Origin: an uncultured Prevotella sp.
GTDB lineage: Bacteria; Bacteroidota; Bacteroidia; Bacteroidales; Bacteroidaceae
Length of the DNA stretch: 64,000 nt
Direction: 5' to 3'
Assembly: GCA_900770395.1 (NCBI GenBank)
Contig: CAAGKM010000030.1
Coordinates: forward strand, 558,001-622,000
The notes beneath the pieces are model-generated. The model did not search any database and was not told the origin of the DNA. It was given only the letters and a program-made list of their open reading frames with translations. The translations under genes and the position numbers were made by a program. Shown one piece after another: positions 18,600-27,397 of this stretch; position 1 is the first letter of the stretch, and each line of letters starts with the position of its first letter.

Positions 18600-19595
18600 A
18601 TGCTAAAGTTTTTTCAGGGCGTGAGCTGCTGGCTCGCCAACTACACTTCGCTGTTTATCATCGGCATTGCAGTGCTGACGTTTTTCTTTCCACACGCTTT
18701 CGACTGGGTGCGCGGCACCACGCAGACAGTTATTCTCGGCATCATAATGCTCACCATGGGACTGACTCTCACCACCAACGACTTCCGCATATTGGCGCAG
18801 CGGCCGCTCGACATCTTTGTGGGAGCATGCGCCCAGTTTATCATCATGCCGGGCGTGGCGTATCTCTTAGTAAAGGTGTGGCACCTTGACCCTGCTTTGG
18901 CGTTGGGCATACTGCTTGTGGGATGCTGTCCTGGCGGCGTGTCGAGCAACATCATGAGCTATCTGTGCCATGGCGATGTGGCGTTCTCGGTGGGCATGAC
19001 CTGCGCATCCACGCTGCTGGCTCCTGTGATGACTCCGCTGCTGATGCAGATTACGGCAGGCGAGATTATCCACATCGATGCCGTGGGAATGTTTCTGAAC
19101 ATACTTATCGTGACCATTATCCCTGTGGGCATAGGCTGCGCACTCAACTATGTCTACGGCAAGCGCGACAGTTTCCCGACGATACAGAGTCTTATGCCTG
19201 GCGTGAGTGTCAGCTGCCTGGCAATGATTGTGGGAGGAGTTATCTCCACCGTGCACGATGACCTCGTGGCACGTGGACTGATGCTTTTCCTGTGGACCTT
19301 TGCCGTGGTGTTCTGCCACAATTCTCTTGGATATCTGTTGGGTTGGACGGCAGGACGCCTGGCTGGATTCAGCACAGCTAAGAAACGCACAATCTCCATC
19401 GAGGTGGGCATGCAGAATGCAGGTCTTGCCACAGTCCTTGCAGGCAACTTTTTCGCTGCCCAGCCATTGGCGGTATTGCCCTGCGCCATCAGCTGTGCAT
19501 GGCACAGCATCTCAGGCACTATCCTTGCGGGAATCTATAGAAGAAGTGACAACTGTGTGGGAATACAGCCGTCTGGAAAAATAAAAAAAACATAA
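18600..19595 (+). CDS. Bile acid:sodium symporter (BASS) family transporter
   Basis: The 331-residue protein has about nine to ten hydrophobic helices with BASS-family features: TMGLTLTTNDFRILAQRP, ILLVGCCPGGVSSNIMSYLCHGDVAFSV (the conserved CPGG/SN substrate region) and TISIEVGMQNAGLATVLA. BASS members move bile acids, pantoate, pyruvate or other organic anions with sodium. The C-terminus after the last helix is short and polar. It appears to be a single gene; substrate is not predictable. Confidence 0.9.
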   Translation: MLKFFQGVSCWLANYTSLFIIGIAVLTFFFPHAFDWVRGTTQTVILGIIMLTMGLTLTTNDFRILAQRPLDIFVGACAQFIIMPGVAYLLVKVWHLDPALALGILLVGCCPGGVSSNIMSYLCHGDVAFSVGMTCASTLLAPVMTPLLMQITAGEIIHIDAVGMFLNILIVTIIPVGIGCALNYVYGKRDSFPTIQSLMPGVSVSCLAMIVGGVISTVHDDLVARGLMLFLWTFAVVFCHNSLGYLLGWTAGRLAGFSTAKKRTISIEVGMQNAGLATVLAGNFFAAQPLAVLPCAISCAWHSISGTILAGIYRRSDNCVGIQPSGKIKKT

Positions 19596-19610
19596 AAAAG
19601 AACGTTTTAT

Positions 19611-19641
19611 TTTGCAGCACGGTCATTTATTTGTATTTTTG
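19611..19641 (+). promoter_or_regulatory. Ferritin gene promoter
   Basis: The -33 TTTG (19611-19614), a 19-bp spacer and the -7 TATTTTTG (19634-19641) fit the Bacteroidetes consensus. It leaves a leader of about 60 nt before the ferritin ATG. Confidence 0.7.
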
Positions 19642-19708
19642 CAGAAGATAAGTTATATTATCTTTGAATGATTAAAGTATAAATGTATAATAAATAAAAA
19701 TCGAGATT

Positions 19709-20227
19709 ATGCTAAGTAAGAAAGTTGAAGAGGCAATGAATGCCCAGATTAATGCCGAGATGTGGTCGGCTTATTTGTATCTTGCAATGGCTGCATACTG
19801 CCACGCTATTGGTCGTCCAGGCACAGCCAACTGGTTTGAGGTGCAGTTTAAGGAGGAGCAGGATCATGCCAAGATTCTGTATAACTTTGTGGTTGCCCGT
19901 GGCGGCCGTGTGGTTCTTGCACCTATCGATGCCGTTCCTGCAGAGTGGAACTCACTGCTTGAGGTGTTTGAGGAGACTCTGAAGCATGAGCAGAAGGTTA
20001 CATCGCTCATCAACAACCTCTACGCCATCGCTCTCGACGAGAAGGATTTCGCCACACAGAGCATGCTGAAGTGGTTTATCGACGAGCAGGTGGAGGAAGA
20101 GGAGACAGCCCAGAACATCATTGACAACCTGAAGATGATTGCCGACAACGGCTATGGTCAGTATATGCTCGACAAAGAACTTGCCGCAAGAGCATACACC
20201 CAGGCTTCTCCGCTGAATGCAGAATAA
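19709..20227 (+). CDS. ftnA: Bacterial non-heme ferritin
   Basis: The 172-residue four-helix protein has the ferroxidase ligands of FtnA: Glu in MNAQINAEMWSAYLYLAM, the EEQDHAKILYNFV pair, and the Gln/Glu segment FIDEQVEEEETAQNIID. Ferritin oxidises Fe(II) and stores it as a ferric mineral, protecting the anaerobe during oxygen exposure. It has its own promoter and a downstream hairpin terminator, so it is monocistronic. Confidence 0.95.
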   Translation: MLSKKVEEAMNAQINAEMWSAYLYLAMAAYCHAIGRPGTANWFEVQFKEEQDHAKILYNFVVARGGRVVLAPIDAVPAEWNSLLEVFEETLKHEQKVTSLINNLYAIALDEKDFATQSMLKWFIDEQVEEEETAQNIIDNLKMIADNGYGQYMLDKELAARAYTQASPLNAE

Positions 20228-20245
20228 TGTTTTTGAGGAATAGTA

Positions 20246-20281
20246 AAAAAAGAGTCAACTTTTAAAAGCTGGCTCTTTTTT
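20246..20281 (+). terminator. Rho-independent terminator after ferritin
   Basis: aaaaaagag ... ctcttttt forms an A/T-flanked stem with an inner ctttt/aaaag extension, ending in a T-run 19 bp after the ferritin stop. Confidence 0.75.
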
Positions 20282-20293
20282 ATTATATCTTAA

Positions 20294-20401
20294 TTCAAAA
20301 CCAAGACTACCTATGGAGACAATTATGACACCGTCTTTGCGGGGATAGGCATATTATTTAGTTGTTTCGCTTTTTTGACTTTTATGCTGAGAACATTTTA
20401 A
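20294..20401 (+). pseudogene. Possible remnant of a membrane protein C-terminus
   Basis: An open stretch of 35 codons with no start ends in TAA at 20399. Its end reads DTVFAGIGILFSCFAFLTF followed by MLRTF, which looks like the last transmembrane helix of a transporter. An in-frame stop directly precedes it. It could be a decayed gene or chance; it is reported because the surrounding 366-bp gap has no other coding sequence. Confidence 0.25.
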
Positions 20402-20414
20402 TTAATATATCTTT

Positions 20415-20502
20415 CCGTCCAGCGGCCGCTGGACGGTCGTTTTAATTATGTTATATTGCCGTTGAAGTTAACTGATATTACCGTCCAGCGGCCGTTGGAC
20501 GA
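20415..20502. repeat. Twin GC-rich palindromes
   Basis: A perfect 22-bp palindrome, CCGTCCAGCGG followed by its complement (20415-20436), and a near copy at 20481-20502 (two substitutions) are separated by 44 bp of AT-rich sequence. Both lie between the ferritin terminator and the GT8 promoter. They may be paired hairpins or protein-binding sites. Confidence 0.65.
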
Positions 20503-20586
20503 TAAAAAGACTTAATATCTACTTTGGGTAAGATTGACATATAATGTGCATATATGTTGTTCTTTTGGCTTTTTCCCCCATTTTTA

Positions 20587-20618
20587 TTTGCAATATTGAT
20601 GAAAAATGTGTAAATTTG
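20587..20618 (+). promoter_or_regulatory. Promoter of glycosyltransferase pair
   Basis: The -33 TTTG (20587-20590), a 20-bp spacer and the -7 TAAATTTG (20611-20618) precede the GT8 ATG by 31 bp. Confidence 0.7.
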
Positions 20619-20649
20619 CAAATCATTAATATTATGCGGGAATGAGCTT

Positions 20650-21624
20650 ATGACAAATTCTGATGCAATTGAGATAGTATGTAGTACAGATGATAAATAC
20701 GTAATGCCAACAGGTGTTATGCTGACCTCGTTGTTTGAGAACAATAAGGGAGAATGCGTAAACATACATTTACTTCATGGAGGAATAACGGATGAGCATA
20801 TCGGGCAACTGAAGTCATTGGTTGCCGGTTATGGTCAGCAAATCTGTTTCTACAAGATGGATGAGCTTACGTTTAAAGATTTCCCAATAGGCAAGAGTTA
20901 CCAGAACAGCCATGTGGGGGCATCCATGGCAACATATTACAGGCTGATACTTACGCAGGTGCTGTCAGACGATATAGAGAAGGTGATTTATATTGACGGT
21001 GATATTCTGGTGGCGGACAGCCTGCGCGGATTATGGAATACTTACATTTCCGACAAGGCATTGGCTGCCGTACCCGACAGCTTTACAAATGACATAACAC
21101 ATTACAACAGGTTGCGCTATCCCCAGAAGGATGGGTATTTTAATGCCGGACTTTTGCTTATCAATCTGAGATACTGGCGAGAGCAAAATCTGGTGGATAA
21201 GTTCTTAGATTATGTCAAGTATAATCCTGAGCGTCTGGCATGCCATGACCAGGATGTGCTTAATTATTTTTTAAAGGATGCTAAGATGGATTTGCCTTTT
21301 AAGTATAATATGCTTAACGAATATTGGTTCGACGTGCGTTATAATATGGTGTCGTGGGAATATGAGGAGCAGATACGTGAGGGACAGAGGCATCCTGTGA
21401 TAGTGCATTTCACATGTATTCCAAAACCATGGTATAAGAACTGCAAGCATCCGTATAAGAGGGAGTTTGACAAGTACAGGGCGATGACGGTATGGGGAAA
21501 TGTGAGGGAAAGACGCTGGCTGCCTGTGAGGTATCTCATGGAGCAGTTGTGCATAAAGCTGGTGGTGCTCATTGGTTTGCGAAAACCGGATTATATTGCG
21601 GAAAACAGATATATTAATATATAA
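20650..21624 (+). CDS. Family 8 glycosyltransferase
   Basis: The 324-residue protein has GT8 signatures: an N-terminal IEIVCSTDDKYVMPTGVMLTSL nucleotide-sugar region, the metal-binding DxD in KVIYIDGDILVADSL (about residue 115), FNAGLLLINLRYWRE, and HDQDVLNYFL. GT8 enzymes of this sort add glucose or galactose to LPS core or capsule. The next gene begins 3 bp after its stop. Acceptor is unknown. Confidence 0.9.
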   Translation: MTNSDAIEIVCSTDDKYVMPTGVMLTSLFENNKGECVNIHLLHGGITDEHIGQLKSLVAGYGQQICFYKMDELTFKDFPIGKSYQNSHVGASMATYYRLILTQVLSDDIEKVIYIDGDILVADSLRGLWNTYISDKALAAVPDSFTNDITHYNRLRYPQKDGYFNAGLLLINLRYWREQNLVDKFLDYVKYNPERLACHDQDVLNYFLKDAKMDLPFKYNMLNEYWFDVRYNMVSWEYEEQIREGQRHPVIVHFTCIPKPWYKNCKHPYKREFDKYRAMTVWGNVRERRWLPVRYLMEQLCIKLVVLIGLRKPDYIAENRYINI

Positions 21625-21627
21625 AAG

Positions 21628-22740
21628 ATGAGAATACTGTTACTTGGCGAGTCCAGTTTTGTTCACAGCACTTTAAGAAAAGGCTTCCGTGAGCTCGGTC
21701 ATGATGTCGTGGTGATATCGGATGGCAACAAGCATAATAATTGTCCACGTGATGTTGACCTGAAGCGGAACATGAGATATGGAGTGTTTGGCGGACTTGG
21801 TGTGCTGTGGAAACTTCTTATAAACGCCAGATGTCTGTTTGGCAATGACATTGTTCAGATACATAACTTCCAGTTTGTTCCATTAAAAGTGGGGTGGAAC
21901 AGGATATTGCTGATGATATTGAAATGGGGTAATAAGAAGCTGGTGAAGTGCTGCTGGACTGATGACCCTGTTGTGTTTAAAGGTCAGGCAGCTGGGATGC
22001 TGAGATATTCTGACACACATATACAGACAAGAGTCATAAATGATGTGGAGGATAACAGAAAGAGGTTTGCGGAGCAGATGATGCCCGACTACATTCTTTG
22101 TTGTGACTATGCCAACAATAGGGCTGATGCGCTGCTCCCATGTCTGTATGAGTATTATGTGTATTATAACTTGCCGCAATATAGAGATAAGCTATATTAT
22201 ATGCCGTTGCCGATGGAAATACCGGAAATACTACACGCTCCACACTCATCACTCCACACTCCTATAAAGGTTCTTGTAGGCATACAGTCGAAAAGAGACT
22301 ATATGAAGGGAGCTGGAATAATTGCTGACCTCGTGGAGAGGGTGGCTGCTGAGAATCCAGGAAAGATAGATGTGAAAAGGGTGTATGACGTGCCATATAA
22401 TGAATATCTGAAAATGCTTGACGAGGCGGATGTGCTCGTTGACCAGCTTTACAGCTATACCCCCTCGATGAACTCACTTGCGGCTATGGCTCACGGCACG
22501 GTCGTGATAGGTGGAGGCGAGGAAGAATATTATGAGTTTATAGGTGAGAAGACTCTGCGGCCTATAATCAACGTGCGCCCAGAAGATGATGAGTACAACC
22601 TGAAGATGCTTCGCGACACATTGCTTTATCCCGACAAGATAGAGCGGATGAAGCGTGAGGGACTGGAGTTTGTGCACAAGCACCACGATTATGTAAAGGT
22701 TGCGAAGGGACTGATTGAGATATATGACAAACTATCTTAA
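21628..22740 (+). CDS. GT4-like glycosyltransferase
   Basis: The 370-residue protein has a GT-B shape: an N-terminal Rossmann half starting MRILLLGESSFVHSTLRKGFRELGHDVVVI, then a C-terminal half with VYDVPYNEYLKMLDEADVLVDQLYSYTPSMNSLAAMAHGTVV, matching the nucleotide-sugar and Ex7E-type region in degenerate form. A His/Ser-rich linker (about residues 203-212) between the halves coincides with a short repeat, tccacactc-type, at 22234-22262. It is translationally linked to the GT8 gene. Confidence 0.75.
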   Translation: MRILLLGESSFVHSTLRKGFRELGHDVVVISDGNKHNNCPRDVDLKRNMRYGVFGGLGVLWKLLINARCLFGNDIVQIHNFQFVPLKVGWNRILLMILKWGNKKLVKCCWTDDPVVFKGQAAGMLRYSDTHIQTRVINDVEDNRKRFAEQMMPDYILCCDYANNRADALLPCLYEYYVYYNLPQYRDKLYYMPLPMEIPEILHAPHSSLHTPIKVLVGIQSKRDYMKGAGIIADLVERVAAENPGKIDVKRVYDVPYNEYLKMLDEADVLVDQLYSYTPSMNSLAAMAHGTVVIGGGEEEYYEFIGEKTLRPIINVRPEDDEYNLKMLRDTLLYPDKIERMKREGLEFVHKHHDYVKVAKGLIEIYDKLS

Positions 22741-22790
22741 GATTTGATAAAGTAAGATATACTTCGTTGGCAAAGTAAGTAGTATTTCAT

Positions 22791-23876
22791 TTAAACAGCA
22801 GTTTCTTCAATAAGCTTAATCCACTTTTTGAAAATGTTTTCCTTTGAGTAGCGTTTGCCGACGGCAATAGCGTTGCTGCCATATTCTTTTCTCAGTGCTT
22901 CCGATGACAGCATTTTTATGACTGCCTCAGTAAACCGCTCTGTATTACTCTGTTCTACTATCAGTCCGTTGTGCCCATTGGTAACAATGTCGCTTGCGCC
23001 ATATTGGAAGTTGAACACCACTGACGGCAGTCCGCAGGCTTGTGCCTCTATAAGTGCCATGGGCAGTCCTTCATAGCGTGATGTCATTAGGTGCAGACTA
23101 TATTGTGGATACACTTCCATAATGTTGTCATGTCTGCCGCAAAGTTTCACCTTATCGCCCAGATGCAGTGTGTCAATCTGTTGCTGTAAGGTTTCCCTGC
23201 ATGCTCCCTCACCATAGATGTCGAGCTGCCAGTCGGGAAAAACTTTTGCCACCTCATGCCAGCAACCGATAAGAATGTCGAAACCTTTTACGTTTTCTAA
23301 CCGTCCCACGGCAATGGCTTTCTTCACACAGTAGTCATTTACATGACGCCTTATATTGTTGATAAAGTTTGGAATGACAATAATGCGTTTTGCATGATGG
23401 TAACTTTTTGCATCGTCATTGGTGAGACACACCACAACATCTGAACAGTGCTCGGTGAGGAAGAACAGCTGATTATAGGGATTGAACTTTCTTGCTGTGT
23501 GCGACTCATAAATTTTTTTTGCCTTGGTGTGGCAGAAGGGCAGGAGGATTGCGCCGAGAGTAGTGGTGAAGAAAATTATATCGGGATTGAGAGATTTTAT
23601 TGTATTGTTCAATCGCTTGCTTGCCGTAAGCATTGTGCCCAAACGGCTGAACAGGCGGCTGACAGGATTGCTTGTCCGTTTCGCAAATGGAACATCAAGT
23701 TTTATGAGCCTTACGTTTTTGTCGAGAGTATAGGGCAGGGGGCGCTCGTCGCGATACACCGAAATAAGAGTTACATTATGGCGATATTGTGTGGAAAGGG
23801 TGTTTGCCTTTTCACTTATAATACGTTCTACGCCGCCTGGTGATGAAATATCCTCAACTATATATATAATTTTCAT
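22791..23876 (-). CDS. Family 4 glycosyltransferase
   Basis: The 361-residue protein shows EDISSPGGVERIISEKANTL at the N-terminus (GG sugar-acceptor loop), KKAIAVGRLENVKGFDILI, and the GT4 nucleotide-sugar motif SRYEGLPMALIEAQACGLPSVVF (Ex7E). It is the last gene of a minus-strand series of surface-glycan genes and ends convergent to the GT4-like gene at 21628, 50 bp away. It likely adds one sugar to a lipid-linked glycan. Confidence 0.92.
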   Translation of the reverse strand: MKIIYIVEDISSPGGVERIISEKANTLSTQYRHNVTLISVYRDERPLPYTLDKNVRLIKLDVPFAKRTSNPVSRLFSRLGTMLTASKRLNNTIKSLNPDIIFFTTTLGAILLPFCHTKAKKIYESHTARKFNPYNQLFFLTEHCSDVVVCLTNDDAKSYHHAKRIIVIPNFINNIRRHVNDYCVKKAIAVGRLENVKGFDILIGCWHEVAKVFPDWQLDIYGEGACRETLQQQIDTLHLGDKVKLCGRHDNIMEVYPQYSLHLMTSRYEGLPMALIEAQACGLPSVVFNFQYGASDIVTNGHNGLIVEQSNTERFTEAVIKMLSSEALRKEYGSNAIAVGKRYSKENIFKKWIKLIEETAV

Positions 23877-23897
23877 GTTTGGTAGTTTTGCGTTTTT

Positions 23898-24929
23898 TTA
23901 ACGTTTCTGGAGTTGTCTGTGTCTTAGTGCTCCCAGCCAATAGATAACAGGATAGCAATGCAGTTTTATAAGAACGAGCACAGTTCTCCTCTGCAGGTTC
24001 ATCCCTTTCCACGATGCTGTATTCAAAGCCCGCATTACTATTGGCTCATGTAGGAATCTCTTGAAACCCGACACTTTGTTTCTATATGTTGTTTTGTTTG
24101 TCGGGCTGAAGTATCCCGTCATAGCTACCATCACTGTTATATACAGTGTTCTGTTGAGCAGTTTTTTTTCCAGCGTCTCATGATTGTCACAATGTTTGAT
24201 GTATAGGTCAACATAATCCAGACAGCGTGTGATTAGGTGGTATTTCTTTTCGTCAGGTGTCTGGGTTATTCCCTGCTGGTTATAGCGATAGTGGTACATT
24301 GCATCGGGTATGTAGCATGCAGTCTCCAGATGGTTAAACAATGCGATTGAGAAGATAAAACTCTCAGCTCCATGACTCAGCTCATCAATGTGACGGATGT
24401 TATGCTGTTGCAGAAAGTCTCTTCTGATAAGTTTAGCGTATGCCTGATCTATGAGTGAGTTGTGTGTGAGTGAGTGCTCCTGCAGTTTCTTACAGCCTTT
24501 TTTGTCGAATTTTATCTCAGTGTTCTTAAATACCGTTTTCTTAATGGATGATTTTCCATATTCATATACAATGTTGAAAAACGTCATTTGCACATTCTCT
24601 CCCACTAACGTCTGGTACGCACGCTCACAGCAACCAGTGTCAATCCAGTCATCGCCGTCAACAAACATTATAGTCTCTCCTGTCGCCGCGTCAAAACCTG
24701 TGTTTCTTGCAGCTGCCAGTCCTCCGTTTTGTTTGTGGATAACCTTTATCCTGTTGTCTTTTTCCGCATAGCTGTCGCATAATTTTCCGCATGTGCTGGT
24801 GCTTCCGTCATCCACAATAATTATCTCCAGCTCACGCATTGTCTGTTGCGTAAGGCTGTCAACACATTTTTGCAGTGTTTGCTCCTGAATGTTGTAAACG
24901 GGTATAATTATGCTGACTTTTGGACTCAT
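23898..24929 (-). CDS. Family 2 glycosyltransferase
   Basis: The 343-residue GT-A enzyme shows SIIIPVYNIQEQTLQKCVDSL, IIIVDDGSTSTCGKLCDSY, the GGLAAARNTGFDAATGE region and the metal-binding DxD in IMFVDGDDWID. A C-terminal helical region of about 200 residues follows. Its start abuts the stop of the acyltransferase gene upstream (24930) with no gap, suggesting coupled translation. Confidence 0.93.
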   Translation of the reverse strand: MSPKVSIIIPVYNIQEQTLQKCVDSLTQQTMRELEIIIVDDGSTSTCGKLCDSYAEKDNRIKVIHKQNGGLAAARNTGFDAATGETIMFVDGDDWIDTGCCERAYQTLVGENVQMTFFNIVYEYGKSSIKKTVFKNTEIKFDKKGCKKLQEHSLTHNSLIDQAYAKLIRRDFLQQHNIRHIDELSHGAESFIFSIALFNHLETACYIPDAMYHYRYNQQGITQTPDEKKYHLITRCLDYVDLYIKHCDNHETLEKKLLNRTLYITVMVAMTGYFSPTNKTTYRNKVSGFKRFLHEPIVMRALNTASWKGMNLQRRTVLVLIKLHCYPVIYWLGALRHRQLQKR

Positions 24930-25946
24930 TTATTTCTTCTTAGGATTTCTACATATAAGGGATATTATTCGCTTCTCTATATAGAACGTAAAATAACTTA
25001 TAAAGGTTGCAACGGTTATGGCTGCAAAAAACAGTATAATGAACATTACGAAATCGTTTTGTATATATTTTCTCATGTGCTCAGTCATCTTATATACAAT
25101 AAAAAGACTGATGCTCTGGTATAGAAATATATTGTAACCTCTCACATTCCATAGTTTTATCATGTTGTTATATGGGATTTTAACGTAACTGAGGATAATG
25201 CCCAATATGCATATTGCCCCAAGGTTGTAAAGAATGAAAAATATGTCCGGCGGGAACTTCTGGAATATTCTCCCATTGGCAAATAGTATTGTTGATATTG
25301 TGACGGACAGTATTGCAGCAAGTATTATTTGCTTTTTCTTTAACTGTTTGTAAAATACATATCCTAAAATATAGAAGAAATTGTAGCAAAGAACGTTTTC
25401 CACTATATTTTCAGGTGAATGTATATTCAAAAGGTAACAGACCATAAACAATAATAGACAAATTGCAGCATATAGCATCCCGGATATTCTTTTCATCATG
25501 ACTTTCTGTAAAGGCAATGAGCATGACACTATCATGTAGCATGAGATGAACCATGTGTAGCCTAAATACGGAATCTTTTCACTGCCCCCCGTAGCAAGCA
25601 GTTTAATTATGTCGGCAGTATTAAGCTGCGTAATGTCTATAGTTTCGCCCTCGAAGCTTACATTCAACAAAGTGCAGGCGTAAAACCAGACAATAAGTAA
25701 ACATAGAAATATATAATATGGAAGAAGAACCCTTTTTGACCTGTTGATTATCGTTTCCTTTAAGCTGCACCCCTTTTTAAACGACTGCGACGCTCCTGCA
25801 ATGAAAAATATTACAGGCATCTCAATAAGAAGCAGTGACTTGTCGAAATGAAAGTCAAGATAGAACCAGAATGATGCATGTATCACACATACAATATACA
25901 TCATTGTAAGCGCGCGGTAGCAGTCTAACTGAACGTCTCTTTCCAT
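24930..25946 (-). CDS. Acyltransferase 3-family membrane protein
   Basis: The 338-residue protein has about ten hydrophobic helices and begins RDVQLDCYRALTMMYIVCVIHASFWFY, the N-terminal helix of the OafA/NodX acyltransferase-3 family with its conserved Arg and His. The segment KSLLLIEMPVIFFIAGASQSFKKG follows. Such proteins O-acetylate surface polysaccharides. It sits among glycosyltransferase genes, consistent with capsule, O-antigen or exopolysaccharide modification. Confidence 0.85.
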   Translation of the reverse strand: MERDVQLDCYRALTMMYIVCVIHASFWFYLDFHFDKSLLLIEMPVIFFIAGASQSFKKGCSLKETIINRSKRVLLPYYIFLCLLIVWFYACTLLNVSFEGETIDITQLNTADIIKLLATGGSEKIPYLGYTWFISCYMIVSCSLPLQKVMMKRISGMLYAAICLLLFMVCYLLNIHSPENIVENVLCYNFFYILGYVFYKQLKKKQIILAAILSVTISTILFANGRIFQKFPPDIFFILYNLGAICILGIILSYVKIPYNNMIKLWNVRGYNIFLYQSISLFIVYKMTEHMRKYIQNDFVMFIILFFAAITVATFISYFTFYIEKRIISLICRNPKKK

Positions 25947-25959
25947 AGAACAGATATTG

Positions 25960-27375
25960 TTATCTTATGATGTCAACTTTATCTTTTTCCACAAGCCATA
26001 CATTCTCATACCCTTTTGCTATGGCTGTGTCGGCAAGACTGTCTATCTTGTATTTCTCGCTCTTGTCAATGTAATATTGCTCTATGTCGCGCGGCCATTC
26101 ATATTTATTGTAGGCAAGTGCCGCCTTGCCATAGCCGAAAGCGTCACGGGGAATGACACAGAATGATGAGTATTTAGGAGCATCGTCCTCAACAACTATA
26201 ACATATACACGGTCGATGCGTCTGCCTGTTTTCTTTATCACATCCTCTGCCATTTTTTTGCCAATCAGTCCTGATTCGTATGATTTCTGCCAATGGTGCC
26301 AGTCGATGAATGCGCATGACAGAACGAACAGCGGCAGGAGCCTTTTCAGCAGTGTTACGTGTTCCGACTTGTCTGTCATATACCCCATAATAAGTGCCGC
26401 CATTCCAAGTCCGGCGTAGGGATGCATTGCCGTGAAGAGCGTTACGAGGTGAGGCGATGCTGCTGCAAGAAGACACAGCACAAGGGCTGCGAACTGCAGG
26501 TTAAGCCAATACTCTTTCTTGTTTACAAACACAGCAATCATGAATGGGAATGACAACAATACGGTGACAAGTGTTACAGGAATGTTTCTGCACGGAGGAT
26601 GCACAAGACTCACAAAGTCGAGCGGCAGCCATGTCATTCCGAGGAACACGCATACGTTCTTAAACTTTCTCGCAAACGTGTTTTCAAAATACTCGTCGTT
26701 GATGACTACTGCATCAGATGTGAGCAGCTTGCGGGCAGAGAAGTAAATGGCTACAATCATTATTGCCCACAAAGTGTCTTTTATTGCCTCACGCAGGGTG
26801 ATGCGCTTGAAGCCAAAGGCAATAATCTGGGGAATTACAAAGAAAACAATGCCATTTTCCTTTGCCAGTGTTCCTATTGTGGCGCCAGTGAGCCAGAGTA
26901 TTATATTAATAGGTTTGCGTGCGCGAAGGTAAATGAGTGTTGAGAGCAGTCCCCAAAACGACGAGTATGCTTGATTGAGAGAGTCTATTCCGAGCACAGT
27001 GCCGAGCATTGCCGGGGAAATGAAGAAATAGAGTGCCGTAATGTTGCATGCAAACAGTTTGAAGCGCAGTTCTTGCGCAATCTTGAATATTATGTATGTT
27101 CCGCCAAGATGTGCCAGATACACTGCAATATGGTTTAAAGCGGGAAACCATGTGGGCTTCAGACTCAATATGTATCCTATTGTTCCGTCCCATGGCCGCC
27201 AATAGCTGAAACGTGGTATGAGGCGCTCATAAAAATGCTCGCCAAAATCATAGTCAGGTGTGGTGAAGTATCCCCAGTCATCGAACGTAGGCAGAAGGAG
27301 TGTTAGCCAGTATGCGATAAATGGAGACAGGAGCAGTATTATCGCGAATAATGGATTGAGTTTTAATCGTTTCAT
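25960..27375 (-). CDS. Polytopic membrane protein, GT-C glycosyltransferase-like
   Basis: The 471-residue protein has an N-terminal helix followed by an acidic loop (LLPTFDDWGYFTTPDYDFGEHF), about ten further helices and a soluble C-terminal domain from about residue 370. A paired-acidic first loop and large helix count are typical of GT-C lipid-linked-sugar transferases, but no family signature is certain. It is placed between an acyltransferase and a CotH-protein gene in the surface-glycan series. Confidence 0.6.
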   Translation of the reverse strand: MKRLKLNPLFAIILLLSPFIAYWLTLLLPTFDDWGYFTTPDYDFGEHFYERLIPRFSYWRPWDGTIGYILSLKPTWFPALNHIAVYLAHLGGTYIIFKIAQELRFKLFACNITALYFFISPAMLGTVLGIDSLNQAYSSFWGLLSTLIYLRARKPINIILWLTGATIGTLAKENGIVFFVIPQIIAFGFKRITLREAIKDTLWAIMIVAIYFSARKLLTSDAVVINDEYFENTFARKFKNVCVFLGMTWLPLDFVSLVHPPCRNIPVTLVTVLLSFPFMIAVFVNKKEYWLNLQFAALVLCLLAAASPHLVTLFTAMHPYAGLGMAALIMGYMTDKSEHVTLLKRLLPLFVLSCAFIDWHHWQKSYESGLIGKKMAEDVIKKTGRRIDRVYVIVVEDDAPKYSSFCVIPRDAFGYGKAALAYNKYEWPRDIEQYYIDKSEKYKIDSLADTAIAKGYENVWLVEKDKVDIIR

Positions 27376-27397
27376 GTTCTATGACTTTCTGTTGTAT

